A stretch of DNA of 64,000 bases from Acidimicrobiia bacterium. Its GTDB lineage: Bacteria > Actinomycetota > Acidimicrobiia > IMCC26256 > JAGNEX01. Made by a program: the position numbers and the translations under genes. The notes beneath the pieces were generated by a model. It had not been told where the DNA came from and ran no database searches. It was given only the letters and a program-made list of their open reading frames with translations. Positions 9,460-19,090 of this stretch are shown here, piece by piece; the first letter of the stretch is position 1, and each line of letters opens with the position of its first letter. The stretch covers positions 1,632,905-1,696,904 of the forward strand of contig JACJWE010000001.1 of assembly GCA_020637365.1 (NCBI GenBank), in the 5' to 3' direction.

Positions 9460-11487
9460 ATGAGCCGCCGGGCCCAGCTCGCCATCTGCATCGTTTTTGT
9501 TCTCGGCATGTTCGCGCCCGCCTTGGCGTGGCTCGGAGGGACCCGAGCCGAAGACACCGTGTTCAACCCGGCCATGCCGCGCCCCGATATCGATGATTGG
9601 TCGCTGAGCGACTATTTCGACGCAAAGAGCTACGCCCAGGTCGGCGCCTTTTTGACCGATCGCATGCCCTTGCGCACCGTTCTCCAGCGCAACGAGGCAA
9701 GGGTCGACTGGGGAATCTTCCACGATTCGCCCGTGGCGAGCATCACCCCCGGTAAGGGCGATTGGCTGTTCTGGACCGACAACATCTATGCGGCCTGTGC
9801 GCCCAACTGGGTGGCCGCCGCGGCTCAAGCCAATGCGTCGATCCCCGAAGGCGTGAGCAGTTGGTTGAGCGCGGTCGAACGGGTCACCGCAGCTGCAGGT
9901 GTTGAGCTGATCGTTACTGCACCACCATCTAAGGCCGCAGTCCACCCCGAACGACTGAACCGCCGCAGCCACACCGCCGCAGACTGTGCGGTCGAACAGC
10001 GCGCAGAATTTGAAGCGACCCTCGGCGCCCACCCATCGATGCTCGCGCTCTGGGATCCGATGTTGGTCGCTGCCGAGTCGACCACCGACGGTGAATCGCT
10101 CTACTACCACCAGGATCTGCATTGGAACTCTCTGGGCGCATCGGTATTCGCAGAAGAACTTGTGGATCGGATCGAACCGGACATGTGGGATGCCGATGCG
10201 TTGAGCCGAAACGGCGAGGAGGAGATCTACGCGAACGCGGCGCACAACATCCATCTCCCCCGTGAAGAGACGGCGCCCCACTATCAGATCGCCCGACCCG
10301 GGGTAGAGATCACGACGATTCGTCAAGAGCAGCCCGAGGGATCGACCGAAAGCAACCCCCGTGTGTGGGAGGTTTGCGAAGCTGGTGCACCCGGATTCGA
10401 ACTCAACGACGACGGAGCCCTCGGTCCAAGAAGGTGGCTCACCTGTGCCTCGATACACGTCTCCCGGTCCGCATCTTTGGCGCAGAAGCGGACACCCCCG
10501 ACGACCTCATATCCGGGCCGGACGTTGATGCTGCACGACGACTCGATGGGCTGGATGACCATCCCGATGCTGTCCCAGTATTTCGCCGATATCACCTTCG
10601 CCAACTTCTACACGACACTCCACACCGATTGGTTCATCGAAGAGCTTGGCGCTATCGACCGACTCATCTTCGAAACCCAAGAGCTGAACTTCTGGACGCT
10701 GTTCTACCCTGACCCTCGATATCCCTTCTTCGACAACCTGTTGTTGGGCCTTCGGGACCGCCTTCCGACCACGAACATTCCGCTCACCGAAGAAAACTTG
10801 CGTTCAACAAAAGATGTGGAGTTCAGAAATGGTGCGGTGGTGACGACAACAGATGATGGGCAACTGTTGTTGCCCTCGTTGCCACCGAAGGACGACCCTG
10901 ATGCATTCCGATACCTCACCGTCGAACTCGAGATCGAGGACCAAAAGCCCGACCCGCTCGAGCTCGAGGACTACGGCATCCAGCTTTTCTGGGCCGACAG
11001 TGCCGACGGGTTCAACGAGACCAACCAGGCCGAGGTCCGAAAAGCACCCGGTCATCAGCTCGCAACCTTCCCCGTCGACGCCCTGGGCGACACGACCGAC
11101 CTCATCTTCCGTCTCGACCCGGGAGGGCTCATCGGGACCAAGGTCCTCTCCGTCGATGTCATCGACATTCCGCCAATGGACGCCAGCGGCGCGACCGGCG
11201 ATGAGGACATCTCAAACGGTCAAGGATCCGAGACAACCGAAATCCCCCCGGGCCCAAAAACCACCGAGGGCCCACAAACCGCCGAGGACCCAGAAACCAC
11301 CGACAGCTCCAAAACCCCCGAGGGCCCAAAAGGCCGCCAAGCCACGGACGAAGTCGACCAAACGACGACCTCGCGCCCAGCGGGTGCAGGCACTCAAGTC
11401 ACCACCAGCATCGCGAACCCTAGGCGCGAGCCTTCGAGCGCACAACACACCTCGACTTCGGTCAGCTCCCGCAGCGGCGATGGATAA
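9460..11487 (+). CDS. AlgJ/AlgX-like SGNH acyltransferase with Pro/Thr-rich tail
   Basis: A 675-aa protein with an N-terminal membrane anchor or signal (residues 1-25), then an extracytoplasmic SGNH-like domain. The block HQDLHWNSLGA matches the DxHW motif of AlgJ/AlgX proteins and LHDDSMGWM matches the GDSF nucleophile block, so the catalytic Ser-Asp-His set is present. From about residue 575 the protein is low-complexity (repeats of the type TTEGP, TAEDP) and probably disordered. It follows the MBOAT gene by 7 bases and overlaps the ubiA start by 8 bases. By family, MBOAT plus SGNH pairs O-acetylate surface polymers. A paralogue is encoded at 41170-42873. Confidence 0.85.
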   Translation: MSRRAQLAICIVFVLGMFAPALAWLGGTRAEDTVFNPAMPRPDIDDWSLSDYFDAKSYAQVGAFLTDRMPLRTVLQRNEARVDWGIFHDSPVASITPGKGDWLFWTDNIYAACAPNWVAAAAQANASIPEGVSSWLSAVERVTAAAGVELIVTAPPSKAAVHPERLNRRSHTAADCAVEQRAEFEATLGAHPSMLALWDPMLVAAESTTDGESLYYHQDLHWNSLGASVFAEELVDRIEPDMWDADALSRNGEEEIYANAAHNIHLPREETAPHYQIARPGVEITTIRQEQPEGSTESNPRVWEVCEAGAPGFELNDDGALGPRRWLTCASIHVSRSASLAQKRTPPTTSYPGRTLMLHDDSMGWMTIPMLSQYFADITFANFYTTLHTDWFIEELGAIDRLIFETQELNFWTLFYPDPRYPFFDNLLLGLRDRLPTTNIPLTEENLRSTKDVEFRNGAVVTTTDDGQLLLPSLPPKDDPDAFRYLTVELEIEDQKPDPLELEDYGIQLFWADSADGFNETNQAEVRKAPGHQLATFPVDALGDTTDLIFRLDPGGLIGTKVLSVDVIDIPPMDASGATGDEDISNGQGSETTEIPPGPKTTEGPQTAEDPETTDSSKTPEGPKGRQATDEVDQTTTSRPAGAGTQVTTSIANPRREPSSAQHTSTSVSSRSGDG

Positions 11488-12382
11488 CGCTCCCCGGGGC
11501 TCGGTGGTACGTGGCCTGATACGCGAAGCGCGCCCGCGCCAGTGGATCAAAAACCTGTTGGTCTTTGCTGCTCCGTTCGCAGCGGGGGCGCTGAGCGAAG
11601 GTGACGTGCTGGTCCGGTCCCTGATCGCATTCGCTGCGTTCTGTATGGCGGCAAGTGGCACATACTTCATCAACGACATCGCGGATCGGCACGCCGACCG
11701 TGAACATGAGACCAAACGGCACCGGCCGATCGCGGCTGGCATCGTCTCCCCCGAGCTGGGTGTCGCCGTCGCTGCTGGTCTGCTTATCGGTTCGTTGGCG
11801 GTCGCCTTTGCGCTTTCGGGTGAGTTCGCGCTCGTGTTAGCGGTCTACATCGTGGTGACCGTTTCGTACTCCCTTGCGTTCAAGCACCTCCCCGTCATCG
11901 AGCTTGGACTGTTGGCTTCAGGGTTCATCCTCCGAGCCGTCGGTGGCGGAGCCGCGACGGGTATCGGGCTGTCGGAGTGGTTTTTGATGGTGACCTGCTT
12001 CGGGGCGTTGTTCATCGCCGGAGGCAAACGATTCAGCGAACTGTTGACCCTCAAAGGCAAAGGAGGTGACCACCGGCCTGTGCTCGACGAATACAGCTTG
12101 TCATTCCTCCGCCAGGTCCGGTCGGTGGCAGCGAGTGTGACGATCATGACCTACTGCTTGTGGGCATTCGATTCGGCGTCGATCCGGGGCAGTTCGTTTT
12201 GGTACGAGATGTCGATCGCGCCGTTCGTCTTGGCGATTCTGCGCTATTCGCTGGTCGTCGAGGAGGGTCGCGGCGGGGCACCGGAGGAGGTCTTTCTGTC
12301 CGATCGCGTGTTGCAGATTTTGGTTGCGGCAACGATCGTATTGATGGGTGTGGCAGTGATGTCGACGCCTCCGGCCCTATAA
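11480..12382 (+). CDS. ubiA: Decaprenyl-phosphate phosphoribosyltransferase (UbiA family)
   Basis: A 300-aa integral membrane prenyltransferase-fold protein. The Asp-rich motif NDIADRHADREHETKRHRP is close to that of mycobacterial Rv3806c, which transfers 5-phosphoribosyl from PRPP to decaprenyl phosphate, the first committed step to decaprenylphosphoryl-arabinose. I chose the ATG at 11480 (MDNAPRGSVV) because homology begins there and it overlaps the stop of the upstream gene by 8 bases; the open frame extends upstream only as a shadow of the Thr/Pro-rich tail. The next gene is dprE1, the following enzyme of the same pathway, which supports the assignment. Confidence 0.9.
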   Translation: MDNAPRGSVVRGLIREARPRQWIKNLLVFAAPFAAGALSEGDVLVRSLIAFAAFCMAASGTYFINDIADRHADREHETKRHRPIAAGIVSPELGVAVAAGLLIGSLAVAFALSGEFALVLAVYIVVTVSYSLAFKHLPVIELGLLASGFILRAVGGGAATGIGLSEWFLMVTCFGALFIAGGKRFSELLTLKGKGGDHRPVLDEYSLSFLRQVRSVAASVTIMTYCLWAFDSASIRGSSFWYEMSIAPFVLAILRYSLVVEEGRGGAPEEVFLSDRVLQILVAATIVLMGVAVMSTPPAL

Positions 12383-12392
12383 CCTCTGCGCG

Positions 12393-13768
12393 ATGCGTCG
12401 TTTTCGTGCCAGAGATGGGCTGCTGACCGGTTGGGGCCTCACTGCGCCAACCAGGGCGCGCTGCGTAGCGTCAAGCGACACAGATTCGTTGGTCGATGTC
12501 GTCGTTGACGGCGCCGACGATCGTGGTCTCATCGCACGCGGTTTGGGGCGGTCCTATGGTGACGCTGCGCAAAACTCGGGTGGGACGGTCCTCGACTCGG
12601 TCCTCCACGACCGGATACGCAGCTTCGACGCCGAGACGGGCATCGTCGTCTGCGACGCGGGCGTGAGCCTCGATCAGCTGATGCGGTCGTTCATACCGTT
12701 CGGATGGTTTGTGCCGGTCAGTCCGGGAACACGTTTGGTCACCGTCGGCGGAGCGATCGCGGCCGATATTCACGGCAAGAACCATCACCTCGACGGCACC
12801 TTCACCGAGCACGTTCCGTGGCTGCGGTTAGCCACACCGCAAGGCGAGTTCGCCGTCTCGCCAAGCGCCGACCCCGAGCTGTTCTGGGCAACAGCGGGCG
12901 GTATGGGCCTGACGGGCGTCATCCTTGAAGCTGCGTTACAGCTGATCCCTATTGAGTCCGCCTACATGGCCGTGGACACCGAGCGCACTTCCGATCTGGA
13001 TGCGACGATGGCGGCGATGGTCGAAGGTGATGACCGATATCGCTATTCCGTGGCTTGGATCGATTCGGTTGCTCAAGGCAAACGACTGGGTCGCGGAGTG
13101 CTGACGCGAGGTGACCATCTGCCTGCCGACGGTTTGCCCGCCAAGTTGCGAGATGACCCCCTCGGCTTTGCGCCGTCCCAGCTGATCTCGGCACCACAAG
13201 GTGTACCAACCGGGCTGTTGAATCGAACGACGATCCGAGCGTTCAACGAACTGTGGTTCCGCAAGGCCCCCAAATATCAGGTCGGCCACCCCGAGTCGAT
13301 CACGACGTTTTTCCACCCGCTCGACTTCATCGGCGAGTGGCGACGGCTCTATGGCAAGACGGGCTTTGTGCAATATCAGTTTGTGCTACCCGACGGCGCC
13401 GAAGACACGTTGCGGGTTTGCACCGAACGGCTCAGCTCCCGCACGGCGTCGTTTCTGACCGTGCTGAAGCGTTTCGGGCCGCCAACCCTGCGCCTCTGTC
13501 GTTCCCGTCCCCAGGCTGGACCCTGGCGCTCGACATTCCGGCTGGCACCGCTGGCCTGTCCGAGCTCCTCGACGACCTCGACGACCTGGTCGCAGCCGAG
13601 GGTGGGCGCATCTACCTGGCCAAAGACTCACGCATGTCTGCCAAACACGTACCGACCATGTATCCCCGCATCGATGAATGGCGGGCCACCCAACACCGAA
13701 TCGACCCAACCGGCATCATGCAATCCGACATGAGCCGCCGCCTCGGCCTGACATTCACGGACCGCTGA
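12393..13768 (+). CDS. dprE1: Decaprenylphosphoryl-beta-D-ribose 2-oxidase (FAD), frameshifted
   Basis: FAD-linked oxidase of the VAO fold that oxidises decaprenylphosphoryl-ribose on the way to arabinose. Visible blocks are GLGRSYGDAA and DIHGKNHHLDG in the FAD domain, and the C-terminal AKDSRMSAKHVPTMYPRIDEW and SDMSRRLGL typical of DprE1. The frame changes at about 13478-13486; one added base joins FLTVLKRFG to NPAPLSFPSPGW. The residue corresponding to mycobacterial Cys387 (in PGWNVCVDF) reads Ala here (PGWTLALDI). It lies 10 bases after ubiA. The second epimerase subunit, dprE2, is not in the window. Confidence 0.9.
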
Positions 13769-13921
13769 CCTGGAACTAGCCCTCATCCACCGGGCGAGTA
13801 CGAGGAAGCGGCCTTCCTGGCAATAGCCAGATTTGGGCAGCCGGACCCTCTGCGCCGAAGCTGCTCGGGCATCGGCGTTACCCTCAGCACGAGTCAGTAT
13901 CACAAGACGTCATACTCGAGC

Positions 13922-14171
13922 ATGACCTCTGGTAAAGCGATCTCAGTCCGTTTGGATGACGAAACCGTCCGGGCATTGGCGGTCATCATAAGCAACCGGA
14001 CACTCGCGCTCTCTCAAAGCAATCCGGGCCGCAGTTCTCGCTTCCGCACGGCGACTTCGCCGGGGCCAGGAACTCGCAGCGGAGGTCGCCCGGCTCGAAG
14101 CAGACGCCGAGGATCGTGCGGAAATGCTCGCTATCGCCGCCATGATGGAGTCAGTCCGTGCGGAAGGGTGA
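13922..14171 (+). CDS. Ribbon-helix-helix antitoxin, frameshifted
   Basis: Begins with the RHH-type strand KAISVRLDDETVRAL. The frame then changes at 13985-14015 and continues as KAIRAAVLASARRLRRG followed by an acidic helix (LAAEVARLEADAEDRAEM) that probably binds the toxin. It ends at a TGA at 14169-14171, overlapping the downstream mazF start by 14 bases, the usual arrangement for a toxin-antitoxin pair. The gene of about 83 aa is the right size for this type of antitoxin. The family is inferred from the pattern, not from a search. Confidence 0.65.
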
Positions 14172-14473
14172 CATCCACCGTTTTCGAGTCCCCAAGGCGC
14201 TCGGCCATGAACAAGCGGGGCCCCGTTTTGAAGTCATCGTCCAGGCAAACGAGCTTCTTCCTCGATCGGTCGTGCTGGTGGCGCCGACGTCGTCGAGCGC
14301 TCGCGCAGCGCCATTTCGACCAGAAGTCAAGGTGGCCAACGCCGCCACCAAGGTCTTGGTCGAACAGTTGGGGGCCGTGGATGTGGCGTCTCGGCGAAAA
14401 GGTCGGACATCTCTCGACCGAAGAAATGTGGCTCGTCGATGACGCCCTCATCACCGTCCTCGGCCTCCCCTAA
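14158..14473 (+). CDS. MazF/PemK family endoribonuclease toxin, frameshifted
   Basis: Starts GTG at 14158 (MRKGDIHRFRVP), giving the MazF/PemK opening strand. The body contains GPRFEVIVQANELLPRSVVLVAPTSS and KVLVEQLGAVDV. Near 14385 the frame shifts; adding one base continues with LGEKVGHLSTEEMWLVDDAL and ends at 14473, the canonical PemK C-terminus. MazF enzymes cut mRNA or other RNA at short sequences and are held inactive by the antitoxin encoded just upstream and overlapping. Confidence 0.75.
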
Positions 14474-14510
14474 CGCTGCAGAAATGCGGCGCTGAAAAGC
14501 ACGCTGCTAC

Positions 14511-15197
14511 CTACTCGGCGACGGGTTTGGTGGTGCCCCAGATTTCGCGGTGGGTGCCGTCGCAGAGAGGTTTGATACCCGAGCCTCCGCAGCGGCAGAG
14601 CGTGACTCGGTTGCGGGTTTCGAGGTTGTCGCCGGTCGACCGCTCGACGGGGATGCCGTCGGTGACCCAGAGGGGACCGTTGGGGATCACGCCGATCTCG
14701 GCAGGGATGTTGGGCTCATTGGCGATGCCGTCAAGCGCGTAGGTCAGCGCACCAGACGGACAGTTTTCGATCATCGAGATCACTTCGGCGCGCTTTTCCG
14801 AATCAGCGGTCTGGTGAGCGAGTTTCCAGACGTCAGTCGTGGCGCCTGTGCACATGCCGACATGGGCACAGATTCCGCGGAAGTCCTCGATGTCGGGGCT
14901 CTCGCTGGCGAGATGCCGGGCGTTGTCGGCATACGGTCCCGGCGCATTGTCGGTCGAATCCCACTCGATCTTCGCGTGGGTCCCATCACAGAACGGCTTG
15001 TTCGATGAACCGCCACACCGGCACAGGGCGTAGTTGACAGCAGCTTCGGGGCCCTCGGTCCGGCGCCACGTCAACGGCTGGCCGTCATCGCTAAACAAGG
15101 GCTCTTCACTCTTGAGCGGCACTCCCCCACGAACCAAATACGGCCCGTGCTCTGACACCTTGATGCGTTGTTCGTCGCTCACGTTGATCTTCTCCAT
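14511..15197 (-). CDS. Iron-sulfur protein with two CDGSH domains
   Basis: A 228-aa protein with two CDGSH-type 2Fe-2S motifs, CRCGGSSNKPFCDGTH in the N-terminal half and CRCGGSGIKPLCDGTH at the C-terminus; each supplies three Cys and one His ligand. Between them a segment with CAHVGMC and NCPSGAL resembles the Fer4_19/DUF1271 iron-sulfur domain that often accompanies CDGSH domains. The start was set at the ATG at 15197 (MEKINVSDEQ), since the longer open frame adds 107 unrelated residues. A redox or Fe-S handling role is inferred from the family. It is convergent with the mazF gene. Confidence 0.88.
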   Translation of the reverse strand: MEKINVSDEQRIKVSEHGPYLVRGGVPLKSEEPLFSDDGQPLTWRRTEGPEAAVNYALCRCGGSSNKPFCDGTHAKIEWDSTDNAPGPYADNARHLASESPDIEDFRGICAHVGMCTGATTDVWKLAHQTADSEKRAEVISMIENCPSGALTYALDGIANEPNIPAEIGVIPNGPLWVTDGIPVERSTGDNLETRNRVTLCRCGGSGIKPLCDGTHREIWGTTKPVAE

Positions 15198-15689
15198 CCT
15201 GGCGGTCGCCCTGACAGCCGGTATCCGATTTCGGGAGGGGCGGTCTCGTTGGCGCCGTGCGACAAGTTGATTGTCGATCAGCGTGAGGTCCACCTGCCAG
15301 ATACTCGGCGACCCGCCACCGCTGCGATCACAGGCTGGCTTAGCGTATTGCGGCTGGGCGTGGCACGCCCGGAAAACCGCAGATTCAGTTCCGGCAAGCC
15401 CGGATACGCAAAAGCCCCAAGGCGCACAACCTGCAGCCGGAAGCTGCGTCACTTGATCGGTCACCCCCAGAGGGCCCGAACTTGGGTACTGGAGCTGCCC
15501 GAACTTGGGTAGTAGCAACGCCCGAGAATGGGGAGTTCAGGTGCAGCAGCCCATAGACGGAGAAACTTCGGTAGGGCTCAGCAGCTCTACCGAAGAGATC
15601 GTCGCATCGGGCTTCACTGACCCGCTGGTTCGGGCGACCACCGGGACTGCACCGGCCGCACCCCGCACGCAGACAGACGGAATGTCTAG
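15198..15689. other. Intergenic region with two iteron-like direct repeats
   Basis: No gene recognised. The sequence gcccgaacttgggta occurs at 15474-15488 and again at 15497-15511, a 23-base period (about two helical turns), with a weaker third copy near 15520. The repeats lie about 280 bases upstream of the CDGSH gene start and downstream of the vapC stop at 15690. They could be regulator half-sites. Confidence 0.4.
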
Positions 15690-16091
15690 TCAGCGGGGTG
15701 TCCAGACATCGAGGGGGACGTGGCGCGCAGCGTGGTGAAAATCCGCGCCGGCAGTCAAGAGGACCAGGTGGTGAGCAATGCAGATCTGGGCGATCAGAGC
15801 GTCGATCGTCGCGACCTGAACTCCAGCTCGCCGACACGTGATTGCCAGGTCCGCTGCTGCGGCGAAATCAGGCCGGGCTGGCTCGAAGAACGGTATCGAA
15901 TCGAAACTCTTCTCGATCGTCGCCCGGCTCGACGGCCGCGTAAATCCCCGCAACAGTTCGAGGTAGATCAGCCCAGTAGTGGCGACGTCGCCGGTAACGA
16001 GGTGAGCCCGCAACGCATCGAGCAGCGGATCTGCAGGGTCTGCGTCAGCGCAGTAGGCCCGCGACCAGACGCTCGTATCGACCAGCAACAT
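15690..16091 (-). CDS. vapC: VapC-type PIN domain ribonuclease toxin
   Basis: A 133-aa PIN protein: MLLVDTSVWSRAY supplies the first acidic residue, IYLELLRGF the Glu, TIDALIAQI the third acidic site and LLTAGADFHHAA the last Asp. Length and order fit VapC. I chose the ATG at 16091 because it overlaps the TGA of the upstream antitoxin (TGATG), the usual coupled arrangement. By family the toxin cuts a specific tRNA or rRNA; the target cannot be told from sequence. Confidence 0.88.
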   Translation of the reverse strand: MLLVDTSVWSRAYCADADPADPLLDALRAHLVTGDVATTGLIYLELLRGFTRPSSRATIEKSFDSIPFFEPARPDFAAAADLAITCRRAGVQVATIDALIAQICIAHHLVLLTAGADFHHAARHVPLDVWTPR

Positions 16092-16318
16092 CAGTCGGTG
16101 GTCCCGCCGAGCCGGTCGTCGCGCGCTCGTCGCTCGTCCTTGTAGTCGTAGGTGTCGTCCCATTCAAGGGTTCCAAAACTCGCCACGATTTCGGCCTGTT
16201 CGCGCCGGGCGATGTACTCCTTGAGAGCGGCTGTCACCGTTGCCTTCTTCGTCCGCTCTCCTCCGACCACCAGGGCACGATTCAACAGCTCCGGGTCGAT
16301 TGCAAGGTTCGTTGCCAT
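16091..16318 (-). CDS. vapB: VapB-type antitoxin
   Basis: A 75-aa protein, MATNLAIDPELLNRALVVGG, with the DPELL-RAL-GG-TKKATV-AL pattern of VapB antitoxins, and an acidic C-terminus that should bind the toxin. The start at 16318 has a very strong ribosome site, AAGGAGGT, 7-8 bases upstream (16326-16333). A repeat tgtgta-gatca-tgtgta further upstream on the minus strand may be part of its operator. It is translationally coupled to vapC. Confidence 0.85.
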   Translation of the reverse strand: MATNLAIDPELLNRALVVGGERTKKATVTAALKEYIARREQAEIVASFGTLEWDDTYDYKDERRARDDRLGGTTD

Positions 16319-16389
16319 GCTTGTGCACCTCCTTACACATGATCCTACACACCGCCTCCCAGGTTTCGTTCCGCGGTGGAGCCCCACGC

Positions 16390-16653
16390 CGACCCCAAAA
16401 CGCCCGATCAGCCCTGATCGAGCAGAGCCCGTAGATAGGGCACGGCTCGTCGATCCTTCTCGCGATCGGCAGCCTCTTTGAACGAACGATCGTATCGAGA
16501 CGGGCGACCTGCGTGGTCGTCCCATCGACCAGCACGAGCGGTTCAGATTCGGGAAGTAACTCCTCGTATCCCCTCGAAGGCGGCGGGCGCAAAGGTGAGA
16601 ACAAGGTCCCCAGCACTTGTCGTCAGGTTCAGCATTCGCGGTTGCGCAGCGAG
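16390..16653. repeat. Direct repeat unit 1 of about 265 bp (partner 23061-23327)
   Basis: From cgaccccaaa to gcgcagcgag the two segments are nearly the same base for base, in the same orientation, with a few indels. A further 13-base match (ggatatacgccaa) occurs at 16787-16799 and 23401-23413. The copies bound about 6.7 kb holding a VapBC pair, a protease, lipoproteins, a hydrolase-fold protein, a Phd/VapC pair and a VOC protein. Confidence 0.8.
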
Positions 16654-16755
16654 GAAACCCCCATCGATCAGGAAGATGACACCGTCCCTAGGCCCGACGC
16701 TCAGCGCTCTCCCAACAAAAGACGATGGTCTCTTCGCGAGAGGTACCTGCCGCAA
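16408..16755 (-). pseudogene. Nucleotidyltransferase (AbiEii-like) remnant, copy 1
   Basis: Minus-strand fragments read RMLNLTTSAGDLVLTFAPAAF, then in another frame GYEELLPESEPLVLVDGTTT and ARLDTIVRSK, ending near a stop at 16408. This is the central and C-terminal part of small AbiEii/DUF6036-type nucleotidyltransferases (T-x-AGDLDL-F-P, then LDDIIASK-AA-R-KD). The N-terminal catalytic GG and DxD part is absent and there are two frame changes, so it is a relic. A second, very similar relic lies at 23078-23327. Confidence 0.65.
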
Positions 16756-16812
16756 CCGAACCTCGGTCGACTTCCTCGATGACGTCGGATATACGCCAAG
16801 CTAAGGCAGTTA

Positions 16813-16818
16813 TATACT
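16813..16818 (+). promoter_or_regulatory. Likely -10 box of a leaderless vapBC promoter
   Basis: TATACT at 16813-16818 sits 8 bases before the ATG at 16826. Transcription would start at or next to the A of the ATG, giving a leaderless mRNA, common in actinobacteria. No Shine-Dalgarno sequence is present, which agrees. Confidence 0.45.
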
Positions 16819-16825
16819 CCAGGTC

Positions 16826-17032
16826 ATGACGAAACGACTGGTCGACATCGACGATGACCTACTCGCAGCAGCAACCGAGGTGCTTGGAGCCTCGACGATG
16901 AAAGAGGCGGTCAACCGCTCCCTGACAGAGGTCGTCCACGCGGCGCGACGAGCCGAACACGCAGACCGGCTAACAGCACTCCAAGATCTCGACTTGGACG
17001 ATGCAGAGGTGATGAGTAAAGCATGGCGCTGA
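16826..17032 (+). CDS. vapB: VapB-type antitoxin
   Basis: A 68-aa protein beginning MTKRLVDIDDDLLAAATEV, the typical DIDDDLL-A-LG-T-KEAV opening of VapB/DUF2191 antitoxins, with a charged C-terminal toxin-binding helix. Its stop overlaps the vapC start by 10 bases. A decayed relative of the same N-terminus is found at 26954. Confidence 0.85.
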   Translation: MTKRLVDIDDDLLAAATEVLGASTMKEAVNRSLTEVVHAARRAEHADRLTALQDLDLDDAEVMSKAWR

Positions 17033-17441
17033 GCGCCCACTACCTCGCCGACAAAAGTGCACTCGCTCGGATGTCGCTGCCGACGGTCGCCTCCCCCGCC
17101 TTCGCCCATTGATCATCGAGGGCGCCGTCGGCACCTGCACCATCATCGACCTCGAGGTTCTCTACAGCAGCAGAAACCTGGCCACATACGAAGCGGTTCT
17201 GCTCGAACGGGCAAGCTTCGAGTCTGCGCCGATCACCCCCGACGTCATGAGCACCGCGATCGCACTACAACATGCCCTTGCACGACGCGGCCAACACCGA
17301 GTGCCCATCCCGGCCCTCATCATCTCCGCAGCCGCGCTGCACAGCGGTCTTGTCGTGCTCCACTACGACGCCGACTTCGAGCGCATCTCCGAAGCTGGCG
17401 GCGCACCCCATGAATGGATCGCTCCCCGCGGTTCACTCTGA
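17023..17441 (+). CDS. vapC: VapC-type PIN toxin, frameshifted
   Basis: Begins at ATG 17023 with HYLADKSALARM (first acidic site). The frame changes at about 17090-17097, after which RLRPLIIEGAVGTCTIIDLEVLYSS continues (Glu site) to HYDADFERI near the end. One added base restores the usual length of about 138 aa. At the third acidic position, where relatives read PDLLIAA or similar, this protein reads PALIISAA, so that Asp appears to be Ala. The toxin may be weak or inactive if the reading is right. Confidence 0.72.
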
Positions 17442-17585
17442 CACCACACACAGCGTGCCGCTGACGTCGCCGACAGAGACGCCGCGTGAAGATTCGGCGG
17501 ACGCAGCGTAAAGAAGAACGCTGGAGCGTTGCTTCCCCGGATCCACGGGGTTACCCTCACGCCACCCTCCAAACGAAAGGCCCCC

Positions 17586-19090
17586 ATGAAACTCCGCACG
17601 ACGTTGACCGCTGGCGCACTTTTCGCAACTTCGTTGGTTGCCCAGAACAATGCCTCTGCTGGCGAGACCCCCCCCGACCACAAACAGGCCCTGAACTCGT
17701 TAGCTTGATGGAACAACTCGGCGTCCGCATCACCGACGCCGAAGCACAGCAATTCATGCAGATGACGCTCGGCGAGTTGATTGCCTTCCTTAACGAGGCA
17801 GGCCTGCCGATCCCCGCCCGCATCAAGCGCCTCGACCCATCACTCAGCGCGGCGGGAACCCTCTCCCGAGGCGACCTGCAATTCATCATCGCCCCGCTAC
17901 AACCACCAGCAGACGAACCCCGAGTTCGAGGTGTAGCTGGCAGGCCGGACGATCACGCCGCCATGACGGCTGCACTCGAAACGAGATTCGGTGACCGAAT
18001 CGGCCTAATCGGGATCGAAGAGGACGGCAGCGTCGTTGTACCCGTCCGAAGTGCCAACGCGGACGACCGGGCCGCAGCTGCTGCGATTGCGCAACACTCA
18101 CGCTCAGATCCGAGTCGAGCCGCTCAAAGGACTCACCCGGGCACAACTGAATGTTCTGAGGTCGGCGATTTCGCAGATGTTGAGGGACAGGACGTGGGCG
18201 GGAACTGGGGTGTCGGCATCCTCCTGAGCACCGAGACGGTCTTCGTTTCGCTGCTGCTCCGGGCCACGACGAAGCGATCGCAGATGTCAAACGGCAATCG
18301 TTGAGGTTCTGACCTGACTGGCACAGACGGACCAATCTCTGGCCCGTCTGCCACTCGAGCAAGCGGTGACGATCTTCTCGGGAGGCGAGTACTCCCTTGT
18401 GGAAGCACGTGATCGTGCCCCGCAAGGTGGAGGAAAGTGGCTTCTGGTGGGCAATGCGCTCACGTGCACACTCGGGTACGTCGTCATCGATCGCAGCGGT
18501 AATCCATTCGGCATGAGCGCCGCCACTGCGCTGGGGAACCTTGGGGTCACGTTGGGTCCAGCGTCAAAGATCTGAACCTGGACACGAGTTCAGACGGCGA
18601 ATGGTATGGGCAGGTCAACCGGAATTGGTTTGCCGACGACCGCCCTGACGTGCTCACGTGGCCAATTGGTAACTGGGACGGACACACGCGCGTCTATCTC
18701 GGCGATGGTTGGAAGATGGTTCAAGGAATCAAACCAGAAGCAGACCAACAAAAAGGTGTCCAGATCTGCGGTACGGGTTTTGGAATCTTCAAAAATGACG
18801 GCACTGTCCAGAAGTGCGACAGCCTCGACATGATCAGCGTTGACCTCTCTATCGACCAGGCCGGAATCACCGTACCCGACGCCAACTGCTTCGAAAAACG
18901 ACCGTTCCCCGGTGACAGCGGCGGCCCCACCTACGCGCTCGACAGCCAAGGTCAGGCGCTCGCAGCTGGCATCACCGTAGCGTCGTGGAAAACGAGCTTC
19001 TACGGAATCGGGACCAGTTGGTACTGGTGCTACGTGACCATTGACGATGCACTCGGAGTCGGCGGGTTCCAACTGCCCACGGGGAAATGA
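17586..19090 (+). CDS. Secreted trypsin-like (S1) serine protease with prodomain, multiple frameshifts
   Basis: ATG 17586 gives a signal peptide (MKLRTTLTAGALFATSLVAQ, cleavage near ASAG). A prodomain-like region follows (ALETRFGDRIGLIGIEEDG, then VEPLKGLTRAQLNVLRSAI). The protease domain shows LTCTLGYVV, the catalytic His as SAAHC after adding one C at about 18523, DVLTWPIG as a possible Asp region, and FPGDSGGPTY with the nucleophile Ser. Frame changes occur in an 8-C run at 17669-17676, near 18110-18125, between 18220 and 18365, and near 18523. All catalytic blocks survive in order, so this may be a working gene with read errors, but four breaks in 1.5 kb also fits decay. It probably acts outside the cell. 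Confidence 0.68.

Noticed and set aside
10853..11479. Long upstream extension of the ubiA frame
   Set aside because: The sequence is a shifted reading of the Thr/Pro-rich tail of the preceding gene; homology starts at the ATG at 11480.
15474..15540. Short spaced repeats as a possible CRISPR array
   Set aside because: Only two full 15-base copies with a 23-base period and no cas genes; better read as regulator half-sites.
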